Source of the DNA: Sulfitobacter sp. M39
Lineage (GTDB): Bacteria > Pseudomonadota > Alphaproteobacteria > Rhodobacterales > Rhodobacteraceae
Direction: 5' to 3'
Length of the DNA stretch: 64,000 nt
Assembly (NCBI RefSeq): GCF_021735935.1
Contig: NZ_WMDZ01000001.1
Coordinates: forward strand, 496,001-560,000
The notes below the pieces were generated by a model that did not search any database, was not told the origin of the DNA, and saw only the letters and a program-made list of their open reading frames with translations. The position numbers and the translations under genes are program-made. Numbering within the stretch: position 1 is the stretch's first letter; every line of letters starts with the position of its first letter. Below, one piece after another: positions 18,515 through 28,428 of this stretch.

Positions 18515-19118
18515 AGCAGGCAGAGATCAGTTTGGCGAAAGCATCCGCACGGTGGCTGATGGCGTTCTTGGCATCGGCGGACATTTCGCCAAAGGTCTGC
18601 GCGTGCCCATCAGGTTGGAACATTGGGTCATAGCCGTGACCGACGTCGCCGCGGATGGGCCAGACGAGAGTTCCGTTCACGCGGCCTTCGAAAATTTCCT
18701 CGTGCCCGTCGGGCCAAACCAATACCAATGTCGCGCAGAACCGCGCGCGGCGTGGGTGAGGGGCGTTTGCCTCTTCCAACAACGTATGGGTCTTGGTCAT
18801 TGCCATGACGAAATCGCGTCCGTTGGGCGTTTCGGACCAATCGGCGGTATAGACGCCGGGGGCATTGTCCAGCGCTTCGACCTCGATCCCGGAGTCATCT
18901 GCAAGCGCGGGAAGGCCCGTCGCCGCGACTGCCGCACGTGCTTTGATGCGGGCGTTGCCGATGAAAGTGCTTTCGGTTTCCTCCGGCTCGCCCAAGTTCA
19001 TCTCGGCGGCACCTCTGACGGTGACGCCGAAGGGGGCGAAAAGCTCGGTCATTTCCTGTAGCTTGCCAGCGTTGTGGGTGGCGACCAAGATCTGGTCGCC
19101 GGTGAATTTACGGGTCAT
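18507..19118 (-). CDS. rdgB: XTP/dITP pyrophosphatase RdgB
   Basis: House-cleaning enzyme that removes deaminated purine triphosphates (XTP, dITP). The 203-residue product has [14 protein letters not shown] near the N-terminus, [12 protein letters not shown], the catalytic-acid segment [13 protein letters not shown] near 70-82, [10 protein letters not shown] and the C-terminal SHRADAF (SHR motif). Length is typical. It is coupled to rph upstream (ATGA overlap), as in many bacteria where rph and rdgB are adjacent. Confidence 0.95.
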   Translation of the reverse strand: MTRKFTGDQILVATHNAGKLQEMTELFAPFGVTVRGAAEMNLGEPEETESTFIGNARIKARAAVAATGLPALADDSGIEVEALDNAPGVYTADWSETPNGRDFVMAMTKTHTLLEEANAPHPRRARFCATLVLVWPDGHEEIFEGRVNGTLVWPIRGDVGHGYDPMFQPDGHAQTFGEMSADAKNAISHRADAFAKLISACFD

Positions 19119-19828
19119 GCGGTGGCTGCCTTTTGCTTGTCGACCAGCTCTGCCACGCCCTTTTCGGCGAGGTCCATCAGCTGGTTCATCTGGTCGCGCG
19201 AATAGGTGGAGCCTTCGGCGCTCATCTGGATCTCGATCAGTTTGCCGCTGCCGGTCATAATAAAGTTACCGTCAACGCCTGCTTCTGAATCCTCGGGGTA
19301 ATCAAGGTCAAGCACCGGCTGGCCCGCATAGATGCCGCAGCTGATCGCGGCGACCGGATCGACCAGTGGGTCGCTGACCACGTCGCCGGCCTTCATCAGC
19401 TTGTTCACCGCCAGTTTCAACGCGACCCAACCCCCCGTGATAGAGGCACACCGCGTGCCGCCGTCGGCCTGCAGCACGTCACAGTCGATGGTGATCTGAC
19501 GTTCGCCCAAGGCGCTACGATCCACACCGGCGCGCAGGGCACGACCGATAAGGCGTTGAATTTCAACGGTGCGGCCCCCTTGTTTGCCCATTGCCGCTTC
19601 GCGGCGCATACGGGTGTTGGTCGCACGGGGCAGCATGCCGTATTCTGCCGTGACCCAGCCCAGACCGGAGCCTTTGATGAAGGGCGGCACGCGGTCCTCG
19701 ATCGTGGCGGTACATAGCACATGGGTGTCGCCCATCTTGATCAGGGCCGATCCTTCGGCGTGTTTGGTGAATCCCGTTTCAATCGACACGGCACGCAGTT
19801 CGTCAAGTTTCCGACCAGAGGGGCGCAT
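19115..19828 (-). CDS. rph: Ribonuclease PH
   Basis: Phosphate-dependent 3'-5' exonuclease that trims tRNA and rRNA 3' ends. I start at ATG 19828 ([12 protein letters not shown]), with AAGGAAA upstream; the frame opens 19 codons earlier. The 237-residue protein has the RNase PH core: [31 protein letters not shown], the RNA-binding [16 protein letters not shown], and the catalytic [10 protein letters not shown] and CGIYAG segments. It is divergent from hrcA, with about 100 bp between them. Confidence 0.96.
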   Translation of the reverse strand: MRPSGRKLDELRAVSIETGFTKHAEGSALIKMGDTHVLCTATIEDRVPPFIKGSGLGWVTAEYGMLPRATNTRMRREAAMGKQGGRTVEIQRLIGRALRAGVDRSALGERQITIDCDVLQADGGTRCASITGGWVALKLAVNKLMKAGDVVSDPLVDPVAAISCGIYAGQPVLDLDYPEDSEAGVDGNFIMTGSGKLIEIQMSAEGSTYSRDQMNQLMDLAEKGVAELVDKQKAATA

Positions 19829-19891
19829 AGGTATTTCCTTTTCCATTTGCCATTGGGGATAACTCTGCGTTGCGGCGCGATGCAACCCCGA

Positions 19892-19919
19892 TTGACGTTT
19901 GCCCCCTGTCGCACATACT
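19892..19919 (+). promoter_or_regulatory. Candidate promoter of hrcA-grpE
   Basis: TTGACG (19892-19897), 16 bp, CATACT (19914-19919). The -10 box ends only nine bases before ATG 19929, so transcription would start at or within a few bases of the start codon, implying a leaderless or nearly leaderless hrcA mRNA. No CIRCE operator is visible here. Confidence 0.45.
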
Positions 19920-19928
19920 TCTGCCTAC

Positions 19929-20993
19929 ATGGACAAAGCACCTACAGTTTTAGACGAGATGAACGACCGCTCGCGCGAGGTGTTCCGCCGCGTGGTCGAA
20001 GGTTATCTGGCGAATGGCGATCCCGTGGGGTCGCGCACGCTGACCCGTGACTTCAGCGAAAAAGTCAGCGCGGCCACGATCCGTAACGTGATGCAGGATC
20101 TTGAATATATGGGCCTGCTTGGCAGCCCCCATGTCAGCGCCGGTCGTATCCCGACGCAGATGGGGCTGCGCATGTTCGTCGACGGCATGATCGAGATTGG
20201 TGATCCAACCGAGACGGACCGTGAAAAAATTGACGCGACCGTTGGCAGCAACAACGCCGATGTCAGCGGAATTCTTGATCGGGTGGGGTCGGCGCTGTCT
20301 GGCGTGACCCAGGGCGCCTCGCTTGTGCTGACGCCCAAGCACGAGGCGCCGATCAAGCATATCGAATTTGTTTCACTGTCTCACGATAGGGCGCTGGTCG
20401 TTCTGGTCTTTTCCGACGGTCACGTGGAGAACCGTTTATTCACACCGCCGCCGGGCCAGACCCCCAGCAGCATGCGTGAAGCCGCGAACTTCCTGAACGC
20501 GCTGGTCGAGGGGAAAACCATCTCTGAATTGCAGCGCAGCATCGCGCATGAGATCAGCCAGCGGCGCCAGCAGATCGACGTGCTGGCACAACAGCTTGTC
20601 GAAAGCGGTCTGGCGCTGTGGCAGGGCGAAGGGGAATCCCCCGAGCGGTTGATCGTGCGCGGACGGTCGAATCTGATCAACACCGAAGGCGAGGCCGAGA
20701 ACGTCGAATTGATCCGCCAGCTGTTTGATGACCTTGAACGCAAGCGGGACATCGCGGAATTCCTCGAATTGGCCGACGCGGGCGACGGTGTGCGCATTTT
20801 TATTGGTTCTGAGAATAAACTTTTTTCACTTTCGGGTTCCTCTCTGGTCGTTTCCCCTTATATGAACGCTGATCGTAAGGTGATCGGGGCGGTCGGTGTG
20901 ATCGGACCCACGCGCCTTAATTATGGACGTATCGTGCCGATTGTGAATTACACGGCGCAGCTGGTTGGAAAGCTGATTTCGAACCGCAGCTAG
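19929..20993 (+). CDS. hrcA: Heat-inducible transcription repressor HrcA
   Basis: Represses groESL and other chaperone genes by binding the CIRCE operator; GroEL acts as its folding thermometer. The 354-residue product has an N-terminal winged-helix domain (MNDRSREVFRRVVEGYLANG, DPVGSRTLT, SAATIRNVMQDLE, GRIPT) and a long C-terminal regulatory domain ending NYTAQLVGKLI. ATG 19929 is chosen for family-like N-terminal length; ATG 19959 is an alternative. It forms an operon with grpE, nine bases downstream. Confidence 0.95.
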   Translation: MDKAPTVLDEMNDRSREVFRRVVEGYLANGDPVGSRTLTRDFSEKVSAATIRNVMQDLEYMGLLGSPHVSAGRIPTQMGLRMFVDGMIEIGDPTETDREKIDATVGSNNADVSGILDRVGSALSGVTQGASLVLTPKHEAPIKHIEFVSLSHDRALVVLVFSDGHVENRLFTPPPGQTPSSMREAANFLNALVEGKTISELQRSIAHEISQRRQQIDVLAQQLVESGLALWQGEGESPERLIVRGRSNLINTEGEAENVELIRQLFDDLERKRDIAEFLELADAGDGVRIFIGSENKLFSLSGSSLVVSPYMNADRKVIGAVGVIGPTRLNYGRIVPIVNYTAQLVGKLISNRS

Positions 20994-21002
20994 AGGTGAA
21001 TT

Positions 21003-21566
21003 ATGGCAGAGCCGAAAGAGAACGAATTTCTGGATGATATCGATGACGCAGAGGCCGAAGCCTATGCCGACGAGATGTCCGAGATTGACGACGAAGCGCT
21101 GGAACTGGACGAATTGCGTGCCGAGCGTGACCAGCTGAAAGACCGTTTCATGCGGGCCCTGGCCGACGCAGAGAACGCGCGCAAACGGTCTGACAAGGAC
21201 CGTCGCGAGGCGGAAAACTATGGCGGGTCGAAACTGGCGCGCGACATGCTGCCGGTCTACGACAATATGAAACGCGCCCTGGAAGCCGCTACAGAAGAGC
21301 AGCGCACCATTTCCGGCCCATTGCTGGAAGGGATCGAGCTGACGATGCGCGAGTTGCTGAGCGTGTTCAAGAAGCACGGGATCGAAGTCATCTCACCCGC
21401 AGTGGGTGACAAGTTCGATCCGCAGCATCATCAGGCGATGTTCGAGGCACCCGTGCCAGACACCAAAGCAGGCGATATTATCCAGGTCGCCGCCGAAGGT
21501 TTCATGTTGCACGACCGTCTGCTGCGTCCGGCGCAGGTCGGCGTTTCCTCTACCCCCGCAGGGTAA
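21003..21566 (+). CDS. grpE: GrpE nucleotide exchange factor for DnaK
   Basis: Releases ADP from DnaK. The 187-residue product has an acidic N-terminus, a long coiled coil beginning about residue 30 (ELDELRAERDQLKDRFMRALADAENARKR-type heptads), the EGIELTMREL segment, and the C-terminal beta domain with VGDKFDPQHHQAMF and GFMLHDRLLRPAQVGVS. GAGG precedes ATG 21003. dnaK is not adjacent in this window. Confidence 0.96.
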   Translation: MAEPKENEFLDDIDDAEAEAYADEMSEIDDEALELDELRAERDQLKDRFMRALADAENARKRSDKDRREAENYGGSKLARDMLPVYDNMKRALEAATEEQRTISGPLLEGIELTMRELLSVFKKHGIEVISPAVGDKFDPQHHQAMFEAPVPDTKAGDIIQVAAEGFMLHDRLLRPAQVGVSSTPAG

Positions 21567-21621
21567 ACGCCCGGGATAGAGCGGCCCTTCGGGGAGGATT
21601 TAACACCATTTGGAAGCGAGG

Positions 21622-21655
21622 GAGGCGGTCAGGTTTTGGCCGCCTCTTTCAATTT
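21622..21655 (+). terminator. Probable terminator of hrcA-grpE, inside the mutS 3' end
   Basis: GAGGCGG (21622-21628) pairs with CCGCCTC (21640-21646) across an 11-base loop, followed by TTTCAATTTAT on the plus strand. The hairpin lies across the stop codon of mutS, coded on the other strand. Confidence 0.55.
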
Positions 21656-24274
21656 ATAAAGCAGGTCGAGCGCTTCACGTGGAGAGAGCTCGTCGGGGAT
21701 GATCTCGGCCAGCGTTTCTTCGAGCTTGGAGCTTTGTTTTGGTTGAGGCGCAGGTGCCGGTGCCACGGCAAACAGGGGCAGGTCGTCGATCAGGGTTTTC
21801 TGCGTCGCGCCGCCTTCGCGTTCGCCCTTTTCCAACGCTTCAAGCACGACGCGTGCGCGCGCGATGACGGAAGGCGGCAAGCCGGCCAATTGCGCGACCT
21901 GCACACCGTAGGACCGATCGGCGGCGCCTTTGCGGACCTCGTGCAGGAAGATCACCTCTCCGTCCCATTCCTTGACCGCGACGGTAGCGTTATCGACCCC
22001 GCCCAGCTTGTTCGAAAGCGCGGTCATTTCATGGTAGTGTGTGGCGAACAAAGCGCGAGAGCGGTTGATATCGTGCAGATGTTCCAGCGTGGCCCAGGCG
22101 ATGGACAAGCCGTCATAAGTCGCCGTGCCGCGCCCGATTTCATCCAGGATCACAAGCGCGCGGTCGTCCGCCTGATTGAGGATTGCGGCGGTTTCGACCA
22201 TTTCGACCATAAACGTGGAACGGCCCCGTGCCAGATCGTCAGAGGCGCCGACGCGGCTGAAAATTTGGCTGATCAGCCCGATGTGGGCGCTGGCGGCAGG
22301 CACATAGCTGCCCATTTGCGCCATCAAGGCGATGATCGCATTCTGCCGCAGGAAGGTCGATTTACCCGCCATGTTAGGGCCGGTCAGCAGCCAGATGTTC
22401 GCGTTGTCGCCATCGGCCGACAGGGTGCAGTCGTTGGCGATAAAGGGGCTGCCGGATTGCTGGGCCAAGGCGCGTTCCACGACCGGATGGCGGCCGCCCT
22501 GAATGTCGAAGGCACGCGAATTATCGACGCGGGGTTTCACCCAGTTTTCGGACTGCGCCAGATCGGCCAGACCAGTGGCCAGATCAATCTCGGCCAATCC
22601 AGCCGAGGCAACACCGATCGGGCCGGAGTGATCCAGAATCGCGCGTTTCAACGTTTCATAGAGACGCTTTTCAATCTCCAGCGCGTGGTTGCCCGCGTTG
22701 AGGATCTTTGTCTCCATCTCTGACAGTTCCACGGTTGTGAAACGGACCTGATTGGCGGTGGTCTGACGGTGGATAAAGGTATCGGACAGCGGCGCCGACA
22801 GCATTTTCTCGGCGTGGGTCGCTGTGACTTCGGCGAAATAGCCAAGCACGTTGTTGTGTTTGATCTTCAACATCGAGATTCCGGTGAGCGAGATGAAATC
22901 CTGCTGCATCTGGGCAATGACGCTGCGGCCTTCGTCCCGCAGGGTGCGCACCTCGTCCAGCTCGGCGTCATACCCCGGCGCGATAAAGCCGCCGTCGCGG
23001 GCCAGCAAAGGTGGTTCGGCGATCAGCGCATCGTCGAGCAGATCAATCAGGCTGTCATGGCCGGTAAGCCCTTTGGCGGCCTGGGACAGCAGATCGGGCA
23101 GGGCGGCGGCTTGCATCTTGTCAGCCAGATGGCTGGCTTCGGTCAGGCCGTTGCGGATGGCGGCAAGGTCACGGGGGCCGCCGCGGTCCAGCGACAGGCG
23201 CGACAGGGCGCGGTCCAGATCAGGGACGTTGCGCAGATACTGCCGGATGTCATTGCGGATCGACGGGGTGTCATAGGCAAAGCTGATCGCGTCCAGACGG
23301 GATTGAATCGTCTCTAACACGCGGGAAGGTGACGAAATGCGCCGTTCCAGCAGGCGGGCACCGCCGGCGGTCACTGTTTTGTCCATCACGGACAACAGTG
23401 TGCCGGCGCGGCCACCGGTCAGCGCGTGTGTCAGTTCAAGATTGCGACGTGTGGCAGCGTCGATCTGTACGCTGCGGGCCTCGGCCTCTTTCTGCGGAGG
23501 GCGCAGGAGGGGGAGTTTGCCCTTCTGTGTAATCTCGAGATAGTCGATGATCGCGCCCATGGCCGAGATATCAGCCCGTTCAAAGCTGCCGAAGGCGTCG
23601 AGCGACCCGATGCCGAACAGATCGCAGACCCGTTTTTCAGCGCTGCTGCTGTCAAAGGCAGAGCGTGCGATAGGGGTCAGCGCGATGTCGAAATCAGAGA
23701 CTAATTCACGCAAATCAGTCTCTTTCGCTTCTGAGACGATCAGCTCTGACGGGGACAGGCGAGCCAGTTCGGGGCCAAGCCGCGACAGGGTCAGGGGCAT
23801 CACGTGGAACGCGCCGGTCGAAATATCGACCCAGGCCAACGCATGACCATCGCGGACCTCTGCAAATGCGGCCAGATAATTGTGGCGCCGCGCTTCGAGC
23901 AGGGATTCCTCGGTCAATGTGCCGGGGGTGACCAGCCGCACGACATCGCGTTTGACCACGGATTTATAGCCGCGCTTCTTCGCCTCTGCCGGGCTTTCCA
24001 TCTGTTCGCAGACCGCCACGCGAAACCCTTTGCGGATCAGCGTCAGCAAATACCCTTCGGCAGCATGCACCGGAACGCCGCACATGGGGATGTCTTCGCC
24101 CCCGTGCTTGCCGCGTTTGGTCAGCGCGATATCCAGCGCTTCAGCGGCATTGACGGCATCGTCAAAGAACATTTCGTAGAAATCGCCCATGCGGTAGAAC
24201 AGCAGCGCTTCGGCGTACTGGGATTTAAGCTCTAGATATTGCGCCATCATCGGCGTGATTTTTTCTTCGGTCAC
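21629..24274 (-). CDS. mutS: DNA mismatch repair protein MutS
   Basis: Recognises base mismatches and starts methyl-directed or analogous repair. I start at GTG 24274 ([17 protein letters not shown]), giving 881 residues. The mismatch-reading F-Y-E motif is at 32-34 (GDFYEMFF). The ATPase domain has [16 protein letters not shown] (Walker A), [16 protein letters not shown] and [10 protein letters not shown]-terminal tail with an Ala/Pro-rich linker ends in a short helix, as in tetramerising MutS proteins. ATG 24250 is an alternative start but would trim family residues. Shine-Dalgarno evidence is weak for both. Confidence 0.96.
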   Translation of the reverse strand: MTEEKITPMMAQYLELKSQYAEALLFYRMGDFYEMFFDDAVNAAEALDIALTKRGKHGGEDIPMCGVPVHAAEGYLLTLIRKGFRVAVCEQMESPAEAKKRGYKSVVKRDVVRLVTPGTLTEESLLEARRHNYLAAFAEVRDGHALAWVDISTGAFHVMPLTLSRLGPELARLSPSELIVSEAKETDLRELVSDFDIALTPIARSAFDSSSAEKRVCDLFGIGSLDAFGSFERADISAMGAIIDYLEITQKGKLPLLRPPQKEAEARSVQIDAATRRNLELTHALTGGRAGTLLSVMDKTVTAGGARLLERRISSPSRVLETIQSRLDAISFAYDTPSIRNDIRQYLRNVPDLDRALSRLSLDRGGPRDLAAIRNGLTEASHLADKMQAAALPDLLSQAAKGLTGHDSLIDLLDDALIAEPPLLARDGGFIAPGYDAELDEVRTLRDEGRSVIAQMQQDFISLTGISMLKIKHNNVLGYFAEVTATHAEKMLSAPLSDTFIHRQTTANQVRFTTVELSEMETKILNAGNHALEIEKRLYETLKRAILDHSGPIGVASAGLAEIDLATGLADLAQSENWVKPRVDNSRAFDIQGGRHPVVERALAQQSGSPFIANDCTLSADGDNANIWLLTGPNMAGKSTFLRQNAIIALMAQMGSYVPAASAHIGLISQIFSRVGASDDLARGRSTFMVEMVETAAILNQADDRALVILDEIGRGTATYDGLSIAWATLEHLHDINRSRALFATHYHEMTALSNKLGGVDNATVAVKEWDGEVIFLHEVRKGAADRSYGVQVAQLAGLPPSVIARARVVLEALEKGEREGGATQKTLIDDLPLFAVAPAPAPQPKQSSKLEETLAEIIPDELSPREALDLLYKLKEAAKT

Positions 24275-24433
24275 TCTGCGCCCCCGGTTCGAGTTAACGT
24301 TGTGTACAAAACCGCGCCCCCAGACGAAAGGGCGGACCGGCTTTGCACGCAAGGCGTCGCCGCGACGTCGCGCAAACCGTGAGCGCCATCATGATTGTGT
24401 GAGGGGCCGATCGGCGATATCAAGCGGGAAACC

Positions 24434-26710
24434 ATGAGGAAAGCCGTTCTAGTGACCAAAAACCGCATCACGTCCGAAGAGGCGCTCGCCTTTCACCTTG
24501 AACCCACGCCGGGCAAGTTCGAAATCACCGCAACCGTCCCGATGACGACCCAGCGGGATCTGAGCCTCGCCTATTCCCCCGGTGTTGCCGTTCCGTGTGA
24601 AGCGATCGCCGAAAATCCCGAGCTGGCATATGACTATACCAACAAGGGCAATATGGTCGCGGTAATCTCCAACGGCACTGCCGTTTTGGGCTTGGGCAAC
24701 CTTGGTGCGCTGGCGTCGAAACCGGTGATGGAGGGCAAGTCGGTGCTGTTCAAACGGTTCGCCGACGTGAATTCGATCGACATCGAGCTGGATACCGAAG
24801 ACCCCGAGGCGTTCATCAACGCGGTCAAGCTGATGGGCCCGACGTTCGGCGGGATCAACCTTGAGGATATCAAGGCGCCGGAATGTTTCATCATCGAACA
24901 GCGTCTGAAAGAGGAGATGGATATTCCCGTCTTTCACGACGACCAGCACGGCACCGCGGTGATCTGTGCCGCCGGTCTGCTGAACGCTTTGCGCATTTCG
25001 GGCAAGAAGATCGAAGATGTGCAGATTGTGTTGAACGGTGCGGGGGCGGCGGGGATCGCCTGTCTTGAACTGCTCAAGGCGATGGGGGCCAAGCACAACA
25101 ACTGTATCATGTGCGATACAAAAGGTGTGATCTATCAGGGCCGTACCGAGGGTATGAACCAGTGGAAGTCGGCCCATGCCGCGCAGACCGAGCTGCGCAC
25201 GCTGGAAGAGGCGATGAAGAACGCGGATGTGTTCCTGGGTGTGTCGGTCAAGGGGGCGGTGACGCCCGCGATGGTCGCCAGCATGGCGGATAATCCGGTG
25301 ATCTTCGCGATGGCGAACCCCGATCCTGAAATCACGCCGGAGGAAGCGCACGAGGTGCGCCCCGATGCGATTGTCGCCACGGGCCGCAGCGATTACCCCA
25401 ATCAGGTGAATAACGTGTTGGGCTTTCCCTATCTGTTCCGCGGGGCGCTTGATATCCACGCCCGCGCCATCAACGACGAGATGAAGATCGCCTGCGCCCA
25501 CGCCTTGGCTAATCTTGCGCGCGAGGATGTGCCGGACGAAGTGGCGCTGGCCTATGGCAAGAACCTGAGCTTTGGTCGGGATTATATCATCCCGACGCCG
25601 TTCGATCCGCGTCTGATCCATCGTATTCCGCCTGCTGTTGCGCGTGCAGGTATGGACACCGGCGCCGCGCGGCGCCCGATCATCGATATGGACGCCTACG
25701 AGCTGAGCCTGAAGTCGCGGATGGACCCGACGGCGAATATCCTGCGCGGGATCAACGCCCGTGCGCGGGCCAATCAGGCGCGGATGATCTTTGCCGAAGG
25801 GGATGACCCCAAGGTTCTGCGGGCTGCGGTGATGTATCAACGCTCCGGTCTGGGCAAGGCGCTGGTGGTCGGACGTGCTGACGACGTAAAGGCCAAGCTG
25901 ACGGCGGCGGGGATGGAGGATGCCTACCGCGAGCTTGAGGTCGTGAATGCGGCCAATACCCAGCACCTGGAGACGTATAAATCATTCCTTTACAACCGCT
26001 TGCAGCGCAAAGGGTCGGACAGCAAGGATATCCACCGTCTGGCCGCCCGTGACCGCCACGTCTTTGCCGCGCTGATGTTGGCGCACGGGCATGGCGATGG
26101 TCTGGTGACCGGTGCAACCCGCAAATCCGCCCATGTGCTTGAACGGCTAAACCACGTGTTCGATGCAAATGCAAAACACGGCGCCGTCGGGATCACTGCG
26201 CTGCTGCACAAGGGGCGGATTGTGTTCATCGGCGATACGCTGGTGCATGAATGGCCGAACGAAGAAGACCTTGCGAATATTGCTGAAAAAGGGGCCAAGG
26301 TCGCGCGCCATATGGGGCTTGAGCCGCGGGTTGCCTTCGTCAGCTTCTCTACCTTTGGCTATCCGGTTTCCGAGCGGGCAGAAAAGATGCAGCGTGCACC
26401 CGATGTGCTGGACGCACGCGGGGTCGATTTCGAATACGAAGGCGAAATGACCGTGGATGTGGCGCTGAATGCGGAAAGCCAGAAGAACTATCCGTTCTCG
26501 CGGCTGACAGGGCCTGCGAATATCCTCGTCGTGCCGGCGCGCCATTCGGCCAGTATCTCGGTCAAATTGATGCAGGAAATGGCGGGCGCTACGGTGATCG
26601 GCCCGATCCTGACAGGGTTGGACAAATCGATCCAGATCTGTTCGACCACATCCACCGCGAATGACATCCTGAACATGGCTATTCTGGCGGCCTGCAAGGT
26701 CGGCGAATGA
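24434..26710 (+). CDS. maeB: NADP-dependent malic enzyme with phosphotransacetylase-like domain (MaeB type)
   Basis: Decarboxylates malate to pyruvate with NADP reduction. The 758-residue product has a malic domain (residues 1 to about 420, with SLAYSPGVAVPCE, FHDDQHGTA and the Rossmann VLNGAGAAGIACLEL) fused to a C-terminal phosphate acetyl/butyryltransferase-like domain (from about 430, with IFAEGDDPKVLRAA and VVPARHSASISVKLMQ). In MaeB enzymes the second domain is regulatory, usually sensing acetyl-CoA, not catalytic. Start at ATG 24434 with GCGGGA upstream rather than the earlier open codons. It is divergent from mutS over about 160 bp and coupled to the next gene by an ATGA overlap. Confidence 0.95.
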   Translation: MRKAVLVTKNRITSEEALAFHLEPTPGKFEITATVPMTTQRDLSLAYSPGVAVPCEAIAENPELAYDYTNKGNMVAVISNGTAVLGLGNLGALASKPVMEGKSVLFKRFADVNSIDIELDTEDPEAFINAVKLMGPTFGGINLEDIKAPECFIIEQRLKEEMDIPVFHDDQHGTAVICAAGLLNALRISGKKIEDVQIVLNGAGAAGIACLELLKAMGAKHNNCIMCDTKGVIYQGRTEGMNQWKSAHAAQTELRTLEEAMKNADVFLGVSVKGAVTPAMVASMADNPVIFAMANPDPEITPEEAHEVRPDAIVATGRSDYPNQVNNVLGFPYLFRGALDIHARAINDEMKIACAHALANLAREDVPDEVALAYGKNLSFGRDYIIPTPFDPRLIHRIPPAVARAGMDTGAARRPIIDMDAYELSLKSRMDPTANILRGINARARANQARMIFAEGDDPKVLRAAVMYQRSGLGKALVVGRADDVKAKLTAAGMEDAYRELEVVNAANTQHLETYKSFLYNRLQRKGSDSKDIHRLAARDRHVFAALMLAHGHGDGLVTGATRKSAHVLERLNHVFDANAKHGAVGITALLHKGRIVFIGDTLVHEWPNEEDLANIAEKGAKVARHMGLEPRVAFVSFSTFGYPVSERAEKMQRAPDVLDARGVDFEYEGEMTVDVALNAESQKNYPFSRLTGPANILVVPARHSASISVKLMQEMAGATVIGPILTGLDKSIQICSTTSTANDILNMAILAACKVGE

Positions 26711-27585
26711 TCTGGAACCTCGGCTCTATCAACGCGGATAACTTCTACTATCTGCGGCATCTGCCGGCGCCGGGGGAAACGATTGCCGCGCATGATTTCC
26801 GGCAAGGGTTGGGCGGGAAGGGGGCCAATATGTCGGTCGCCGCCGCCCGCGCCGGAACGCGCGTCATGCATATCGGCGCCGTGGGGCCGGATGGTAAATG
26901 GGCCGTGGACCGCTTGCTGGAATACGGCGTCGAAACGCAGCATATCAGCAGGATCGACACGGCCACCGGCCACGCGAATATCTGTGTGGCCGAGGATGGT
27001 GAAAACTCTATCGTGTTGTTTTCAGGGGCCAATCACCAGATCACCACCCAGATGATCGGGGCCGCCCTGGCAGAGGCATCGCCCGGTGACTTTCTGCTGA
27101 TGCAGAACGAAACCCTGGGCCAACGCTTTGCCGCGCAGACCGCGCATACTCTGGGCCTGCGCGTCGCCTATGCCGCCGCGCCCTTTGATGCTGAAATCGT
27201 GGCGCAGGTTCTGCCCGACATTGGTCTGCTGGTGTTGAACGAGGTCGAGGCAGAGGCGCTTGAAAAAACCACAGGCACCCGCATCGACGCGCTACCGATC
27301 GACGATATTATCGTGACCTTGGGTGCTGAGGGGTGCAAATGGGTCTCTAACAAGGCGAAAACGGTGCAAAGCTTTCCGGCCTATCCGGTCAAAGCCATCG
27401 ATACCACGGGGGCGGGGGACACGTTTACCGGCTATCTGATCGCTGCCTTGGACCGCAAACTGTCGATGCCGGATTCGATTGCGCTGGCAATGCAAGCTGG
27501 TGCCTTGATGGTCACGCGGCAAGGAACAGCGGACGTGATCCCGGACCTCAAAGACATCCAGGATCACGGTTTTGACGAAGATTAA
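26707..27585 (+). CDS. PfkB-family carbohydrate kinase, ribokinase-like
   Basis: The 292-residue product has both PfkB signatures: GLGGKGANMSVAAARAG (about residues 35-51) and the C-terminal DTTGAGDTFTGYL, whose Asp is the catalytic base. The overall pattern resembles ribokinase RbsK, but the opening IWNLGSINADNFYYL is shorter and the true sugar or nucleoside cannot be told. Its ATG overlaps the stop of the malic enzyme gene, so the two are cotranscribed, with no obvious metabolic link. Convergent with msrA across 26 bases. Confidence 0.88.
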   Translation: MIWNLGSINADNFYYLRHLPAPGETIAAHDFRQGLGGKGANMSVAAARAGTRVMHIGAVGPDGKWAVDRLLEYGVETQHISRIDTATGHANICVAEDGENSIVLFSGANHQITTQMIGAALAEASPGDFLLMQNETLGQRFAAQTAHTLGLRVAYAAAPFDAEIVAQVLPDIGLLVLNEVEAEALEKTTGTRIDALPIDDIIVTLGAEGCKWVSNKAKTVQSFPAYPVKAIDTTGAGDTFTGYLIAALDRKLSMPDSIALAMQAGALMVTRQGTADVIPDLKDIQDHGFDED

Positions 27586-27611
27586 CGCTCGCGATTAACG
27601 CGGGGTTAACG

Positions 27612-28277
27612 TTATTTCGCAAAGGGCGCAGCGCTGCCCCAAAGTTGTTTCACGCGCTGGTCGCGCCCGCAGCCGTTGCGATAGCGCTTGTAGGCGACAG
27701 ATTTCTTCACGCCCAAGCCGACGCTGGTAAAGGCCAGACGTTCGTCGCTTTTGTAGTAATCCTGATGGTAGGCATCGGCGGGGTAGAACGCGGCTTTGCC
27801 CAAGATCGGGGTTACGACGGTCTTGCCCAAAGCGGCCTGCGCATCGGCCTTGGCCTTTTCTGCAGCGGCCTTCTGCCCGTTATCGTCGACAAAAATCGCG
27901 GTGCGGTAGCTATCGCCGCGGTCGCAAAATTGCCCACCCGCATCCGTCGGATCAACCGACCGGAAGAAAATCGACAGCAACTTGTCCGCAGACACAACCG
28001 CCGGATCATACTGGATCTGCGCGGCTTCATAGTGCCCCGTGCCGCCGCCGACCACCTGTTTATAGGTGGGGTTTTTCACGCTTCCGCCCGCAAAACCCGA
28101 CACGACCTCTTTCACGCCTTTAACGCTTTCAAAGTCCGCTTCAACGCACCAAAAGCAGCCGCCCGCGACCAAAAGCGTCTCTGTTCCGGCGGCTTTTGCG
28201 GTTGTCGCCTGTGCTGCAAGGCCCAGACCAATGGCAGCGCTTAACGCGATCATGCGCATGTTTGTGGCAAATCCCAT
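27612..28277 (-). CDS. msrA: Exported peptide-methionine (S)-S-oxide reductase MsrA
   Basis: Reduces methionine-S-sulfoxide in proteins. The 221-residue product has a signal peptide (about 1-29, ending TTAKA-Ala) followed by the MsrA domain with GGCFWCVE: the catalytic Cys is residue 41. Further family segments are GHYEAAQIQYDP and YHQDYY. Resolving cysteines near the C-terminus (NGCGRD) are present. AAGGAG precedes ATG 28277. The signal peptide makes this a periplasmic or secreted repair enzyme, unlike the cytosolic E. coli MsrA. Confidence 0.94.
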   Translation of the reverse strand: MGFATNMRMIALSAAIGLGLAAQATTAKAAGTETLLVAGGCFWCVEADFESVKGVKEVVSGFAGGSVKNPTYKQVVGGGTGHYEAAQIQYDPAVVSADKLLSIFFRSVDPTDAGGQFCDRGDSYRTAIFVDDNGQKAAAEKAKADAQAALGKTVVTPILGKAAFYPADAYHQDYYKSDERLAFTSVGLGVKKSVAYKRYRNGCGRDQRVKQLWGSAAPFAK

Positions 28278-28340
28278 GGGTATTCTCCTTTGTTTTGCCT
28301 GACGGTGACCGCAATGTTTGCGCGACGCAACTCAGGTGCC

Positions 28341-28381
28341 CGTGATGTCACGGCCAAGTGATGTCGATTTCACCCTTGGCC
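28341..28381. repeat. Two dyads in the msrA/aminotransferase divergent region
   Basis: CGTGA-TG-TCACG at 28341-28352 is followed directly by GGCCAAG (28352-28358) pairing with CTTGGCC (28375-28381). They sit in the 151-bp gap between divergent starts, where operators would be expected. No regulator can be named. Confidence 0.4.
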
Positions 28382-28428
28382 CCGCGGCACGAAGTTCTTA
28401 GCGTCAGCCCCAAAGAAGGAGCAATTTG

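Noticed and set aside
24361..24372. CGCGACGTCGCG perfect palindrome upstream of the malic enzyme gene
   Set aside because: Expected at this GC content and without a second copy or a T-run; no regulator is implied.
24449..25966. 505-codon minus-strand frame across the malic enzyme gene
   Set aside because: Antisense to MaeB, which has all its motifs; the opposite frame has biased composition only.
27595..27610. TTAA-N7-TTAA resembling a CtrA site
   Set aside because: It lies between two convergent gene ends, so it drives no visible promoter; TTAACG repeats there look incidental.
28376..28404. TTGGCC-17-TAGCGT as promoter of the aminotransferase
   Set aside because: Both boxes match consensus poorly and overlap the dyad; not enough to annotate.
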